Shown: positions 36,571 through 47,647 of the stretch, piece by piece
How the letters are laid out: each line of letters begins with the position of its first letter
How positions within the stretch are numbered: the first letter of the stretch is position 1
DNA from: Selaginella tamariscina
Taxonomy: Eukaryota; Streptophyta; Lycopodiopsida; Selaginellales; Selaginellaceae
Length of the DNA: 64,000 nt
Assembly: GCA_003024785.1 (NCBI GenBank)
Contig: PUQB01000281.1
Location: 124,001-188,000 of the forward strand
Direction of reading: 5' to 3'
The notes under the pieces: generated by a model
Told to the model about the DNA's origin: nothing
Seen by the model: only the letters and a program-made list of their open reading frames with translations
Database searches by the model: none
Made by a program: the position numbers and the translations under genes

Positions 36571-37254
36571 TGTCAAGCCACGATCCAGGAACCAGGAAGA
36601 GAGCAGGATTCCAAGAACAGGAGGCTTGACTCAGGAACAGGACAAGGCAGGACAGGAACAGGAAAGAGCAGGACATAACAGGAATCAGGAGCAAGACTGG
36701 AACCGGATAGGATCCGGAAGAGACAGGAACAGGATAGGACCGGAGCCAGACAGGAAGGCGCAGACAGGATCCAGAAACAAGACAGGAACAGGATAGGATC
36801 CGGGAGCGCAGACAGGAAGGCGCAGGACAGGATCCAGAACAAAGAACAGGAATAGGATAGGATCCAGAAGCAGAATAGGATCCGAGAGCAAGACAAAAGC
36901 AGGAGGCAAGGAGCAAGACAAGAGCAGGAGGCAAGGAGCAAGACACAAACAAGACAAGAACAAGAATGATCGTAGAATGACTGGTGTTGATAGTAACTGA
37001 TTGTACAACAATTAGGTCGCAGCTTTTATGCTCACAACTCCAAGCTAATCTGGTCATGAGTCTAATATAGTCATGAGTTAAGAATAGTGTCCCTTATCCT
37101 CTAGGCATATCATGTAGCATATCCTATAGGAATATCCTATAGGTAATCCTGTAGGAATATCCTACAGGCATATCCTGTAACCCGATCCTGTATCCAAAAT
37201 TCTGCATCCTGTATCCTGTATCCGGAATCATGTATCCTGTATCGGGTTATGACA
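36571..37254 (-). repeat. 5' LTR of the chromovirus
   Basis: 684 bp, TGTCA...TGACA. About 70 bp longer than its partner because of extra GGAACAGGA-type repeat units around 36740-36860 and 36900-36950. Confidence 0.9.
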
Positions 37255-38785
37255 ACCAAAGTGCCTTGGAAATGTCATGAAACTTCGATTTCATTGACAG
37301 TGTGTTAACACATGGACACGGTTATGAATCATATGGACACTTTTCACTTCCACATTGGTCTAGCGACTCCAATTTCACTATTGGTCGTTGGCCATGTGTT
37401 TCAGAAACCTTGAAGCCCACTCACAGACAAGTCTTATCAGTGATCTCAAAGTGAAGAAACAACACCTTCAACCTTTACATAATGCTCTCATGAACACGTC
37501 TGCACTTAAGGCTACTTGGAATATGAGAGGCATTGTCAGCAACCTACACAAAAAAACAGATGGCCCTGTTGAGAGTTCAGGTTCAGTGGAGGGATCTAGC
37601 TCAAATAGTGTACATGTGTCCTCAACATCAAATAAGCTTCCTCGTCATTTGCTTTTACAGATGGATAATTGTGCAGGCGAGAACAAAAATAGGTAAATCA
37701 TTTTACTTAAGGGTTTCTCAAGCTCATACTTACTTTTATTTTCTAGATATGTGCTAGCATACTTGTAATGCTTGTTGCCAAAGGTGTGTTTGAAAACAAT
37801 CACGCTCAGTTTTCTTATGGTTGGTCACACTCATGAAGATATTGATGCGTTCTTCAGCAAGGTCTCCAACTCTACAAAAAGGACAAGTGCACTTACCTTA
37901 CCGCATATGATGAATCTTTTTGAAAATTGCATCTCCAAAAAAAGTTGTGCTTTGCTTGTGACTGAGGTGCCAGATTTCAAAAATTTCTCAAGAAGTATAT
38001 AAAAGAGGGGAATGATTTTTAGTTGGTCACCTTGTGCCGCTACAATTCTTTTTCTCCATATGAGATGTATACTTATTATGCAATACAAGTTACGGCCATC
38101 AAAGCAGGAGTGGTTACCTAAAGAGGGGTTAATGCTCTTCAAAAGTGGAGAGAATGGAAAACCACTTCTCCCAGAAGGACAACCAGACCCTATTCCATTG
38201 AGTGCCAGCTCAAGGAACAAGAGGTTATTATTGATGCATCAAAAAATATGTGGCATGGGTTCAAAAATCGATGCTAAAGAATTCTGATAAGGCAACTGGT
38301 TACTCAGAACTATATAAGCATGTGGTCGACTATTGGGAGACTGTTGTTCGAGAGTTGGAAGGGCCTACTGTCACAAGTACAGAATTGCAACACCCTTTTT
38401 GGCCTAAAACAAGGTGGCGAGAGGAGATTGAAATGACATCATTGAGCACAGACGACATAGAAGCCAGTAGTGATGTGGAAGTGCAAACCCCACACTTTGT
38501 TGGACAAAGGAACCAAAAACCTAAAGCATACTTTGATTCTTGCCAGGATCTTCAAAAACTAATGATGGTTCTCATTACTCCAGATGCGTTATATAATCAG
38601 CTTATTTGGATGGGTCAAATTATCGACACACCTGAAGTAATCACAAAAAATAGTATTGTTAAGGTTGCATGGTTCAAACCACAAAAAAAGGCAACACGAG
38701 AAGGAGAGCGAAAGATATAATGGATGCCTAGAGAAAACATGGTCTCCCAATTAAAAAGACCCAGCATGTTTTATAAATGTTAAAT

Positions 38786-39354
38786 CCATCCGATATGGGT
38801 GGATGTCAAGAAGCGTTGATAAAGTCACGATTAACAAAACTGCAAGGGAATGTATGTTTTCTGAAGCTTAAAGCAATTACAAAATTATAAAATATCATAT
38901 ATTTAATATTCATAATTATTATAAACTCTTTAATAATAGTACCAAATTGTTTACTTAACTATATAAATTTAAAAAACGATATGGAAGATTGACTATATTA
39001 TTATAGGATTTTGTATTATATATATATTATTACTATTACAAATTTTTAATTAATAATGTTATATTTAAATATTAATATTTTAATAACAACATCAATATTT
39101 ATATAATGTACCTCTTATGCTCTTCCTTAATTGTTATATTAGGCAATATATTATATAATTTAATACCTTCTATTTTATAATGTTATTAATTTTTGTTCAA
39201 TGAATGCTATAATTTATTAAAGGGTCGAATACAAAATAGAATATTCTAAAGAATATTTGTTTTCAAACATATATTCTAAAGAATATTTCTTTAATATTAG
39301 AAAATGCTAATTAAATAGCTAAAATTGCTAATTATTAGGAAATGGGACTATAGC
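38786..39354. other. AT-rich right flank inside the TIR element
   Basis: No gene is seen. ATATTCTAAAGAATATTT occurs twice (39238-39258 and 39270-39290) as a short palindromic subterminal repeat. The left flank (19609-19790) is equally AT-rich but not evidently homologous. Confidence 0.5.
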
Positions 39355-39381
39355 CATGCCCATTTTAGTTACAACTTACAT
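39355..39381 (-). repeat. Right terminal inverted repeat
   Basis: Complement of the left TIR at 25 of 27 positions; followed by the target duplication TTAT at 39382-39385. Confidence 0.88.
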
Positions 39382-40195
39382 TTATCATCTTCAAACAGAT
39401 GGTTTGGTAGAACAGCTCGTCAGGACTTTCAAATGGATAATTGTAAAGTACATGAACTTTTAACATTCGGATTGGGATGATTATTTACCGTTTCTTCGAT
39501 ATGCCTATGTCATTGGAATACAGAGTTTTGTTGGTACTTCACTATATAAGCCAACATAATTGGGTCTACCTTCTCGTTTACCACGAGTTATTGATGTTAA
39601 GTCTTAAGATCAGTATTTGATGAGCATTATTTCATTAATTTGAGCACAGTCTGTAGAACACTTGGGCCATGTACAAGTGGGACAACAATGATGCTACAAT
39701 TCTCATCATCGTCCACCTGCAAAGTATAAGGTGGATGAGTTGGTGTTGGTTCGTTTTTCAAGCTTATGGTACGTGGTTTAGCCAAGAGTTTTCTTGCTTA
39801 ATGGAAGGGACTATATCGAGTGCTGCGGCATGTAAGCCACAAGTTTATAAGATTCGACACAACATTCAACCCGATCCTATAGAGATCACATGTGTGACGG
39901 TTGAAGCGTTTTATGCATCGGAGTCAAGAACAAGTTGTGTCACTTATAGATCCACCAATGCTTCCTCCTGATGTTCCTCATGATCCGGGCTCATTTATCT
40001 GGAGAACCCTAACCACCTTCCATCCTTCCAAGGGAAGGGGACAATGTAAAATCCACGTGTACAGTTGCATGCAAGCGTAGTGTAATGGATTTTAATAATT
40101 ATCGTATTGGTTTTAATTTGGACCACTCGCTCCTGTATATAAAATAGAGTTTTAGTCAATATAATATACACATTTCTATACTCCCAACTCTCACA
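39382..40195 (+). mobile_element. Gypsy copy C, right part with 3' LTR
   Basis: Resumes the integrase reading exactly where 19581 stopped (TTATCATCTTCAAACAGATGG), continues through the integrase C-terminus and ends in a purine tract (AAGGGAAGGGGACAA) and the 3' LTR at 40045-40195 (TGTAAAATCC...CTCACA, 151 bp). The coding sequence is decayed. Confidence 0.85.
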
Positions 40196-40839
40196 AGGTC
40201 TTATTCTTAGGAAGTGTTATGTTCAATTCTTTTTAACAAAATTAAAAGATAAATAAATAATATAAATCATAACTGTTGCGTTCATAAATTCATGTTCACA
40301 GTAGTCTTAACACATAATCGAAACGGTATAATATACACTATATGTTTAATTAAACATATAACGTATATTATTTTTATAGAACTTATATGCTATACACTGT
40401 ACACGTACTTAGTAATACATACATATAGTTTGAAATTGATACACAACCCAATAAATATTTGACATTTAAGGCGTTTTTGATAATGAATTTCAGGATTATT
40501 TTGTTAATTTGATAATATTTGAGATTACTTTTCAATTTTCCCTTTAATTACATAATAAATTTCAGAGTTATTTTATTAATTTGATAATATAGGAAGGTAT
40601 TTTTTCAAATTTTCCTTTTTGATTAAATAACCCACGACCACGTGATTAAAGCCAAACGCTCTACCAGATGAGTTACCTTACACCTTACACCTTAACTATT
40701 ACATTAGCATACGTTTCTGAAATATAAAATTTTAATGATGCTTATGTCATAAGAATGGTACATTTCAGGGGAAATTACACGTGGACTTTCCAGCGTGACC
40801 CGTGGTATCTATCTCAAAGAAGCAAGAAAAACAGGAACC
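40196..40839. other. AT-rich spacer with SINE-like repeat
   Basis: No protein gene is seen. Two direct copies of a block with TTTCAGGATTATTTTGTTAATTTGATAATA-like sequence lie at about 40485-40540 and 40558-40610. Together with the tRNA-like segment at 40631-40675 they look like a minus-strand tRNA-derived SINE; a related block lies at 9905-10030. Confidence 0.45.
40631..40675 (-). repeat. tRNA-Lys-like head of a SINE or a tRNA pseudogene
   Basis: The complement reads GTAACTCATCTGGTAGAGCG then TTTGGCTTTAATCACGTGGTCGTGGGTT, closely matching the D arm, anticodon region and variable loop of plant tRNA-Lys (A box TAACTCATCTGG). The acceptor 5' half and the T arm (GGTTCGA) are lost, so it is not a functional tRNA. 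Confidence 0.6.
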
Positions 40840-41376
40840 ATGCCAAACTTCTTTGGCCTCACCCAATTGGGACCCCCAAATATATTTGCTTCAAGTTCGA
40901 AAGTACATTGCCAATTCTGTAGTCAAACTCCCCATAAGAGCGTTGCACAGGTATACATTTTTATATATTTATTTAGTTTTTTTAGCAAACCCTGTGTATA
41001 AGTACACACACACACACACACACACATACAAAATTTGAAATGTGCAGGTTCCTTTATATGTTTATGGAGGTTTTCCAACAAAGGCAGGAGAGTGAGAATC
41101 TGGTCCATCAAGTTCGACGAATCAACGTTCCAGATATCATTGAGAAAGCACTTGGAAGAAAACTTAATGATGAAGAGTATGAGTCGATGCTCAGGCAAGT
41201 AATTAACACTAAATACTAAATTAATTTAATAAATATAATATATAATGATCTATATGATTTAAATAAAATTATAAAATTTGTCATCTGCAGGTTCTTTCAG
41301 TTAGAGCAGGGGAATATAAGTTTGTCTGAGTTTCAGTACTGTCTTAAGAGATTTCAAGAAGCTCAATGTATATAGT

Positions 41377-41437
<61 letters not shown>

Positions 41438-41554
41438 CGTCTACGTATGGTGAATATGTATAAAGATGTACTATTTAGGTGAGGTTGATGCTTCAAATCA
41501 AGCCACATGGAAAGCAAGCATGTGTGGAGGTGAGTACTAAACGTAGGCCTGTGG

Positions 41555-41590
<36 letters not shown>

Positions 41591-42039
41591 TGTATCTCTC
41601 TCTCTCTCTCCACACACACAGACACACTCACACATTATGTATGTGTACGTGTATACATACAATAGTGAATATGTATATAGAGAGATGCATATAATGTACT
41701 TTATAAACAACCAGTTTACCATACATAGGTCGTGGCTGTGAAATGCCAAAGAGAATCTCAAATGGAGAGGTATTAATTAATTTTAATAATAAATTAATTA
41801 GTTAGTACTATTAATTTTTATTAATTGTTATTGTTCAGATAAATGATTTGAAAGTAAAGCATATAAGGAACAGGTTTGCACCGTCAGATGTGTTCCAGTA
41901 TCCAACGACAGACAATCAGCAGTATGGATGGGATATTCAGGCGAGAACAAAGTCCAAAGAGGAATATTATCCCCGCAAACAGGCGGATGTGACCAAGAAC
42001 GAAGGAATATGCCTTGATAACTATTACCCCACGTTTTAA
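40840..42039 (+). CDS. EF-hand-like small protein of unknown function
   Basis: Six exons join in frame to 201 residues: 40840-40950, 41070-41194, 41291-41367, 41479-41529, 41729-41769 and 41839-42039. The second intron uses a GC-AG pair (CTCAG|GCAAGT ... CTGCAG); reading it as GT-AG gives an immediate stop. The N-terminus has FFGLTQLGPPNIF. Residues about 65-100 (KLNDEEYESML, NISLSEFQYCL) look like a degenerate EF-hand helix-loop-helix without clear calcium ligands. The C-terminal third holds YPTTDNQQYGWD and YYPRKQADVTKNEG, tyrosine- and proline-rich segments that recall small axonemal microtubule-associated proteins; in a plant with swimming sperm that is possible but only inference. The exon 2 acceptor was chosen because it alone preserves frame with both neighbours. 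Confidence 0.7.
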
Positions 42040-42469
42040 TTTATATTAAAATCGAATTTCTTAAATATGGAAAGTCATTAAGATTAAGATTAAGATTTGC
42101 TTAACGTCCTTTAACAGCCACTGAATACTACAAATGAATTATATAAAACGATTCATTAATGGATTATTATTATTATTCATTAACAAAGTCATATTCCAGG
42201 AATATACACATATATGAGGGTTTCTTTTCTAGGGCAGCATCTGACCGAGGGTTTTGAACCGACAAGGGAGCGGCATTCGGGGCGCATCAAGAGGTAAGCT
42301 AAGGCGCCGATCGCATTGCACGCATCCTAGGTGCATACTGCTCAAGAACAATGCAAATTTCATCCGATTCTGGCCACGGATCGGACTAAAGGATGTTTTG
42401 AGCGATGCATTGCATCCTCCCATCTGCAGGGTAGCGATTTTCGTCTCAATTTCCTATGTTCTTGCACAG
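42040..42469 (+). promoter_or_regulatory. Intergenic promoter and 5' UTR intron of NUP50
   Basis: A GC-richer leader at about 42235-42293 ends in AAGAGGTAAGC, a good splice donor. The matching acceptor TTCTTGCACAG ends at 42469, immediately before the ATG of the next gene. This implies a leader intron of about 175 bp. Confidence 0.55.
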
Positions 42470-44002
42470 ATGGGCGATGCCGGAGCGAACAAGAAGCGGG
42501 GGCTGTCCGGCAGCTCACCAAGGACGATGATCCTGATGAGGAGGAAGAGGCACCAACAGACGGTGGAACATTCAAAAGAGCAAGCGAGGAAGTTCTAGCG
42601 ACACGGAAGATCTTTAAAGTGCGTCGGCCTGCCACGGAATCCACCGGCCCGAATCTCTTTGCCAACATCCAACTCGTCCCACCCACTGTTCCGAGCTCCA
42701 CGAATTCTCAGGCCACGGAGTCTGTTACCAAGCCGGCGGATACTACTGATGCAAATCAGGCTGTCCGAGGTGCAGAGGCTGTCCCTGAGGCCGCCGTGGA
42801 CACGGTTGTTGATAGTACCAAGGACGAGAATGTCAACGGCAATGGCAAGGTGGCTGCAAACAGGTATTGTGTGTGTGTGTGTGTGTGAGTGAGAGAGAGA
42901 GAGACTCGACTGTTCATGTCTATATAAAACAGTTTCGTTTTCAAAATGAAGGGTTTTACTTAGAGAACGGATATATGTTTTTCAAATACATACAACAAAC
43001 ATAGCCTATATAAAAATCGTATAAACTGTTTGTTTCCTTCCAACTCATGTACGTATAACTTATATACACATATACAGATATACGCAGCAAATATAAATTA
43101 CATCATATGCATACACGCACAGAACGCATGGATACACACACACACACACATATATATGTATGTATGTATATGTTATTCCCATATAGTCAATACAGACGCT
43201 TTATGCATGTGAGTGTGTATTGTGACAATGTTTTGTAATGTTTTAATAGTGAGCCCACGGAGAATGGAGAGAAAGAAGCAAATACAGATGCACCAAAGAC
43301 ATTCCAACAGGCATCCTCGGCACAGAACGCATTCGGTTCATTCGGTACAACATTCTCCTCATCTGGCTTCACTTTCGGGTCGTTCAACCGGAGGGAGCGC
43401 TTCGTCTTTCTCAACAGGGACTCTTCCGTCATTCAGCTTTGGAAGCACTCCATCGTCCTCCGCTTTCAGCTTCGGAGGCTCCTCGCTTCACCTCATTCGG
43501 GAGTTCGAATCCGAGCTCTTCAAGCTCGCCTTTGCCCGCCCCACAGAGCACGGTCTCACTTCAGGAGGTACGTGTAGAGACAGGGAGGAGAAAGAGAAGG
43601 CAGTGTTTACAGGGATGCGATACTATACGAGTTTGTGGACAAGTCATGGAAGGAGCGTGGTAAAGGGGAGCTGAAGATGAATTTATCGGAGGATATGAAG
43701 GCCAGACTAGTGATGAGGTCTAAGGGGAACCTGAAGCTGCTGCTTAACGCGAGCCTGTTCCCGGACATGCGTGTTAGCAAGATGGACAACAGGAGCGTTA
43801 CATTTGCGTGCGTGAACAGTGCAGTGGATAAAGAGGAGCTGTTCTTACTACGTACGCTGTTAAGTTGAGAGACCCTGCTGGGATTCCAGATTTTTGTCTC
43901 TCATTGAGACACACAAGGGTAGCAAGTCTGAAGATGCCAAAGGAATCTGGGGAAGATACTAAGGGGGAATATGCTAAGGAATGTGGAGAGACAGTGGTTT
44001 GA
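42470..44002 (+). CDS. NUP50: Nucleoporin Nup50 with Ran-binding domain (several frame breaks)
   Basis: Exon 1 (42470-42863) starts [10 protein letters not shown] and, after a one-base shift in the G run at 42498-42502, reads [33 protein letters not shown], the N-terminal Nup50 motif that binds importin alpha. Exon 2 (about 43250-44002) encodes FG-rich sequence ([16 protein letters not shown]) and a C-terminal Ran-binding domain: [57 protein letters not shown]. Nup50 is a mobile nuclear-basket nucleoporin helping importin alpha/beta cargo release with RanGTP. About six single-base frame changes are needed, several in runs of G (near 43580 and 43612); each missing base restores conserved sequence, so assembly error is as likely as pseudogenisation. 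The intron starts GTATTGTGTGTGTG, another donor fused to a GT tract. Confidence 0.8.
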
Positions 44003-47000
44003 CCATTTTGTGGTTGACTGTATTTCTTATTTTATTTTTCTCTTACGTTTTGTAGAGTCTGTCAACAACAGACGTTTCATGCTCTTATTCAAAGACAAGC
44101 TTAACGAGCTCTGTGTGTATTTGAATTAGGATATGCTATGAAAAAGTATTTTAAATATAAGAAAAAAAAATAACCATATATTTTAAATATATAAGAAAAA
44201 TAAAATAACCATATTTAAATCTTTTTAACATCTCACTTATATTATACAACCTACAATCCCCAGCAATTTCCCTGTGGAGATAAGAGTGTCCTGAGACTCT
44301 TACAAACACAGTTTTTACATGGTATAAAAAATTGTGCACTTAAATGATATACCCATAATGGGCTTTGTGTACATAAATAATAATTTATATAATAAAATAT
44401 TATTAATTGTCATGTGATATGAAATGAAAAACGTATTTATAAAGAAATATATTATATAGTGATAAATGATTACTAAAGGTGATAATTATGTGTTCATTGA
44501 TTAAACAAATTTATTAAGTTAATTTTCATAATGTATATTATTCTTCATTATTTATTTAAATTTTTTTATTATTTTTTTTTTCATTTGTTTATCCAATTAA
44601 AGTTTAGCATACACATTTACATAATGCTTTATCTCTCCCCACACATTTAACATCTAATATTTAACTTTGGTGCAATTAATGACTCTGTTTCTAATGCTTT
44701 ATCTCTCTCCACACATTTAACATTTAAGATTTAACTTTGGTGCGATTAGTGACTCTATGTCTAATAAAGTGGGATAGACATCCTTACAACGTGACAATGG
44801 GTGTTGTATATATGTTATAATGTTATCCATTTTAATGTTATTTGTTTATGTGACAGTGTTTCCCAAAACTTAAGATATCAACATGGCCTAGATTACATAT
44901 GTCAATCCTAAAACTCTTTGATGCGAACACTTAAGAAACATAGTGATGAGAACCTGTCTATTAAGATTCCACATTCATATTTAAATAAGGGCATGAACAA
45001 TGCAGGTTGTATCACAAATTTAATGTTGTGGAGTTGGAGATTTTGATAAACAGTTGTGTTTGTGTTTGCATTAGAGGGTTAATTTTTAAACATTTACTTA
45101 AAAGAGGTTAAGTATTATAATTGTGCTTGTTAGCACATTTAGTTAGAGGTATTTGATATTAGGGATTTTCTTTGGCACCATTTAAGGCGCACTAAGTAAT
45201 AACCCTAAATCGATATAGTTTGACCACACAAACCCTTAAGGATTAACTGTGGACATCTTACTAAAGAGGGTGACCTCAACATGCTCATGCCCTAACATGT
45301 TCTAGTCTTAATACCTTAACCCTAAATATATTAAGATTAGGTTTACTTAAGTTATCCTTTAAAAGGAGGTAAACTCTTAGGGTTGTTTTGCAAGTGTTAA
45401 TCACATAGGTAATGATGTTGGATGGGCACTAAGTAGCCATGTGCAATGTGTTAGGTCTTCAAGTCAAAACTATACTAAAATACGAAGTTGTTACTATCTT
45501 AAATTTTAAATTTCTTCATAGTAAGTTGTACTACCTTAATAATTAGGTTGATTACTTTTCAAATGATTATAAAGTTATTCATATAGAATCAATAATTATG
45601 TATGAATGAGTCTTATGTTGGATATAAAAAGATTTCAAATATGATACAAAAATCTGTATTCACACATATATGTGTGTGTACATATGTATATTATTATTGA
45701 TAAAATTATTTCCGACTTAACAAAATCATAATTAAGATAAAATCTTGTTATTTTATTTTAATTATCAACTTATAAATGCATTTAATAAAGTTATTAAGCA
45801 TATATGTAATCATTTGTTAAGTGTGTGAGGGAGAAAGATGTAGAAAGTAGAAAAAGCTTAATGGATTCAACATATATTACTGTAGTTAATATTAAAATAA
45901 TTTTATTTCTTACTCTTATGATAACTCTTTTTCTTTCTTTTTTTTAATTTTTTAATTAGGTGTAAGTATAAGGTTTTTACATCTCAATTTACATGTTTAA
46001 AAGGTAACCATGTTTTGTAATAAAGTAATATATGAATAAAAATTAATAATTATTAAAAAATATCAAAACGAATTCTAACTTGAACTTTGCATTGATGTTA
46101 ATTTTATCAAATGAAATATTATTATAATATTTCTGATTTGATTAGTAGTGTCATTTATTCAATTAATTAAGTTATTAATGTTAATTATAACATTAATAAA
46201 TTTAAAACAAATTTGAATTAACATTTTCAAATTTTATTCTTAATCATTTTACAATGATGAATCATAATTAATATTTTATTTTCATAAGTAATAATGGCTA
46301 CACATTCGAACTTATCTTTTAAACTTTTTTTTTTTTAATTATATTTTCAATTTTATATCTTTTTTTTTAAAATTAGCAATGATGGCATCCTATTCAAATC
46401 ATAGTTGATTATATTTTTTTTTCTGTAACATAAATATTACTAGCCATATTTTTTTTTAAATCTTAAGAATTATAAAGAAGTTATTTTTTAAATTCAACTT
46501 TTAAAAAAAAATAAAATAAAATCTTTTATTGTATTAACAAGTTATATAAAAAAACATTATAATAGTGATAATGTAACAAATTTGGATTTTAGATAGCATT
46601 GTAAATTTATTTAAATTTAGATTTAAAAAGTTATTGAAAATTAATTTTATAAGTTGTTAAAAATGAAGTTCTTATTTAAATCAATGAAAAAATCAAATAT
46701 ATTAAACATTTTGAACAAATAATAAGAATTAAAATGTAAAATATTTTTAATTTATAATAAAGGCGATACATTTTAAAAATATATATATTTATTATAACAT
46801 TGAAGTATACTAATTTTGTATTAAAAAATCACGATTTCAACTTGGTAAATAAATTGTTCTTATAAATATTCAAATATAACAAGTTTATATATATTAATTT
46901 TCTTTAATTTAAGTTGTTATATTCTTTTGAACATCTCTTAATTGAACTTTATATTAATTTATTTATTTGAACTTTGAAAAATACATATACATCAATATTA

Positions 47001-47600
47001 TTAATACATATATAACTTATAAAATTTGTTGTTATAATGATAACATATGCAATAAAAAATTATTAAAATTCATTTGTGAAACACTTGATAAGAATTATAT
47101 TGTACTTGAAGATAATGAACATATTTTTTAATTTGTTTATTAATTAATAATATAAATCAATAAACAAACTATTTTTAATATGAGTAGCATTAAATAAATT
47201 ATGCAACTATACACATTTTAATAAAAAAAATTAATATGTAATTCTAATTAATATGTTTATTATTGAATACACTTCTTCCTTTTCCATATAATCCTATATC
47301 CAATTATTTTAATGATAATTTAAATTATTTATTATATATATTATGACTCTTTTATGTGTTGATATGTGTATCCCTACGCACTAATCTTAAATAATTCAAA
47401 TATTTATAATAAATGTCTCAATAATACTTAATTTTCTAAATCATTTTTTATATTAATTGTATGGGTCTTCTATTTCAAAATGAACATTAAATAAAATAAT
47501 ATTTATAGGTTGACACATCTTTGAATAATGGAGAAGTGTCATAAAAAAGAATTAAAAATAATTCTTTAGTTATTTTTTTTAAAAACTCATATACACCCTT

Positions 47601-47647
<47 letters not shown>

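Larger units (their letters stand above)
30916..37254 (-). mobile_element. Chromovirus (Ty3/gypsy) nested in the TIR element
   Basis: 6,339 bp. Left LTR 30916-31528, right LTR 36571-37254; both begin TGTCA and end TGACA. A perfect 5-bp target duplication ACCAA flanks it (30911-30915 and 37255-37259). Genes run on the minus strand, so the right LTR is 5'. A polypurine tract (AGGGAGGAGGTG on the minus strand) adjoins the 3' LTR. Domains in order: gag, CCHC knuckle, protease, RT, RNase H, integrase and a C-terminal chromodomain, which defines chromoviruses. Frames are broken in several places, mostly by single bases, but the LTRs remain very alike, so the insertion is young. Confidence 0.93.
29420..38785 (+). 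pseudogene. DUF7869-type putative transposase gene, split by a chromovirus
   Basis: Coding pieces lie at 29420-30915 and 37260-38785. The first exon (after TGTGCAG) has TEDKVCLLRNNEIVGTGTVK and a trailing VWVNTIFKHVEVHEW, similar to the C-terminal module of plant Ptta/En-Spm-like proteins. A cysteine cluster follows (CYSISTIDCCKKKCC, about 30090-30125), then VFRTFTQKQRHEF, FSKCDTCTSL (about 30680) and MDHSKTSIP (about 30870), the first acidic block. After the chromovirus come QMDNCAGENKNR (about 37660) and FLMVGHTHEDIDAFFS (about 37815-37860), the second and third acidic blocks, the pattern of DUF7869 proteins thought to have an RNase H/DDE-like core. The tail ends VKVAWFKPQKK. Several frame changes, some beside homopolymers, plus the 6.3-kb insertion make it non-functional here. 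It is the best candidate for the element's transposase. Confidence 0.72.
19582..39381. mobile_element. 19.8-kb TIR DNA element with ParB-like, HAD-like and DUF7869-like genes
   Basis: The ends are 27-bp inverted repeats (19582-19608 and 39355-39381) with two mismatches; both contain GTTGTAACTAAAATGGGCAT. TTAT flanks both sides (19578-19581 and 39382-39385). Removing the element and one TTAT restores the gypsy integrase sequence exactly as seen in copies A and B (AGTACTTATCAT), which proves insertion. Contents from the left: a phosphatase-like gene (minus), a ParB/methyltransferase-like gene (minus), palindrome array 1, a repeat-rich centre, palindrome array 2, and a DUF7869-type gene (plus) split by a chromovirus at 30916-37254. 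Without the chromovirus the element is about 13.5 kb. I cannot assign it to a named superfamily; the 4-bp target duplication and cargo do not match CACTA, MULE, hAT or Helitron. Confidence 0.85.

Noticed and set aside
40631..40675. Functional tRNA-Lys gene
   Set aside because: The acceptor 5' half and T arm with a proper B box are missing, so it cannot fold as a tRNA.
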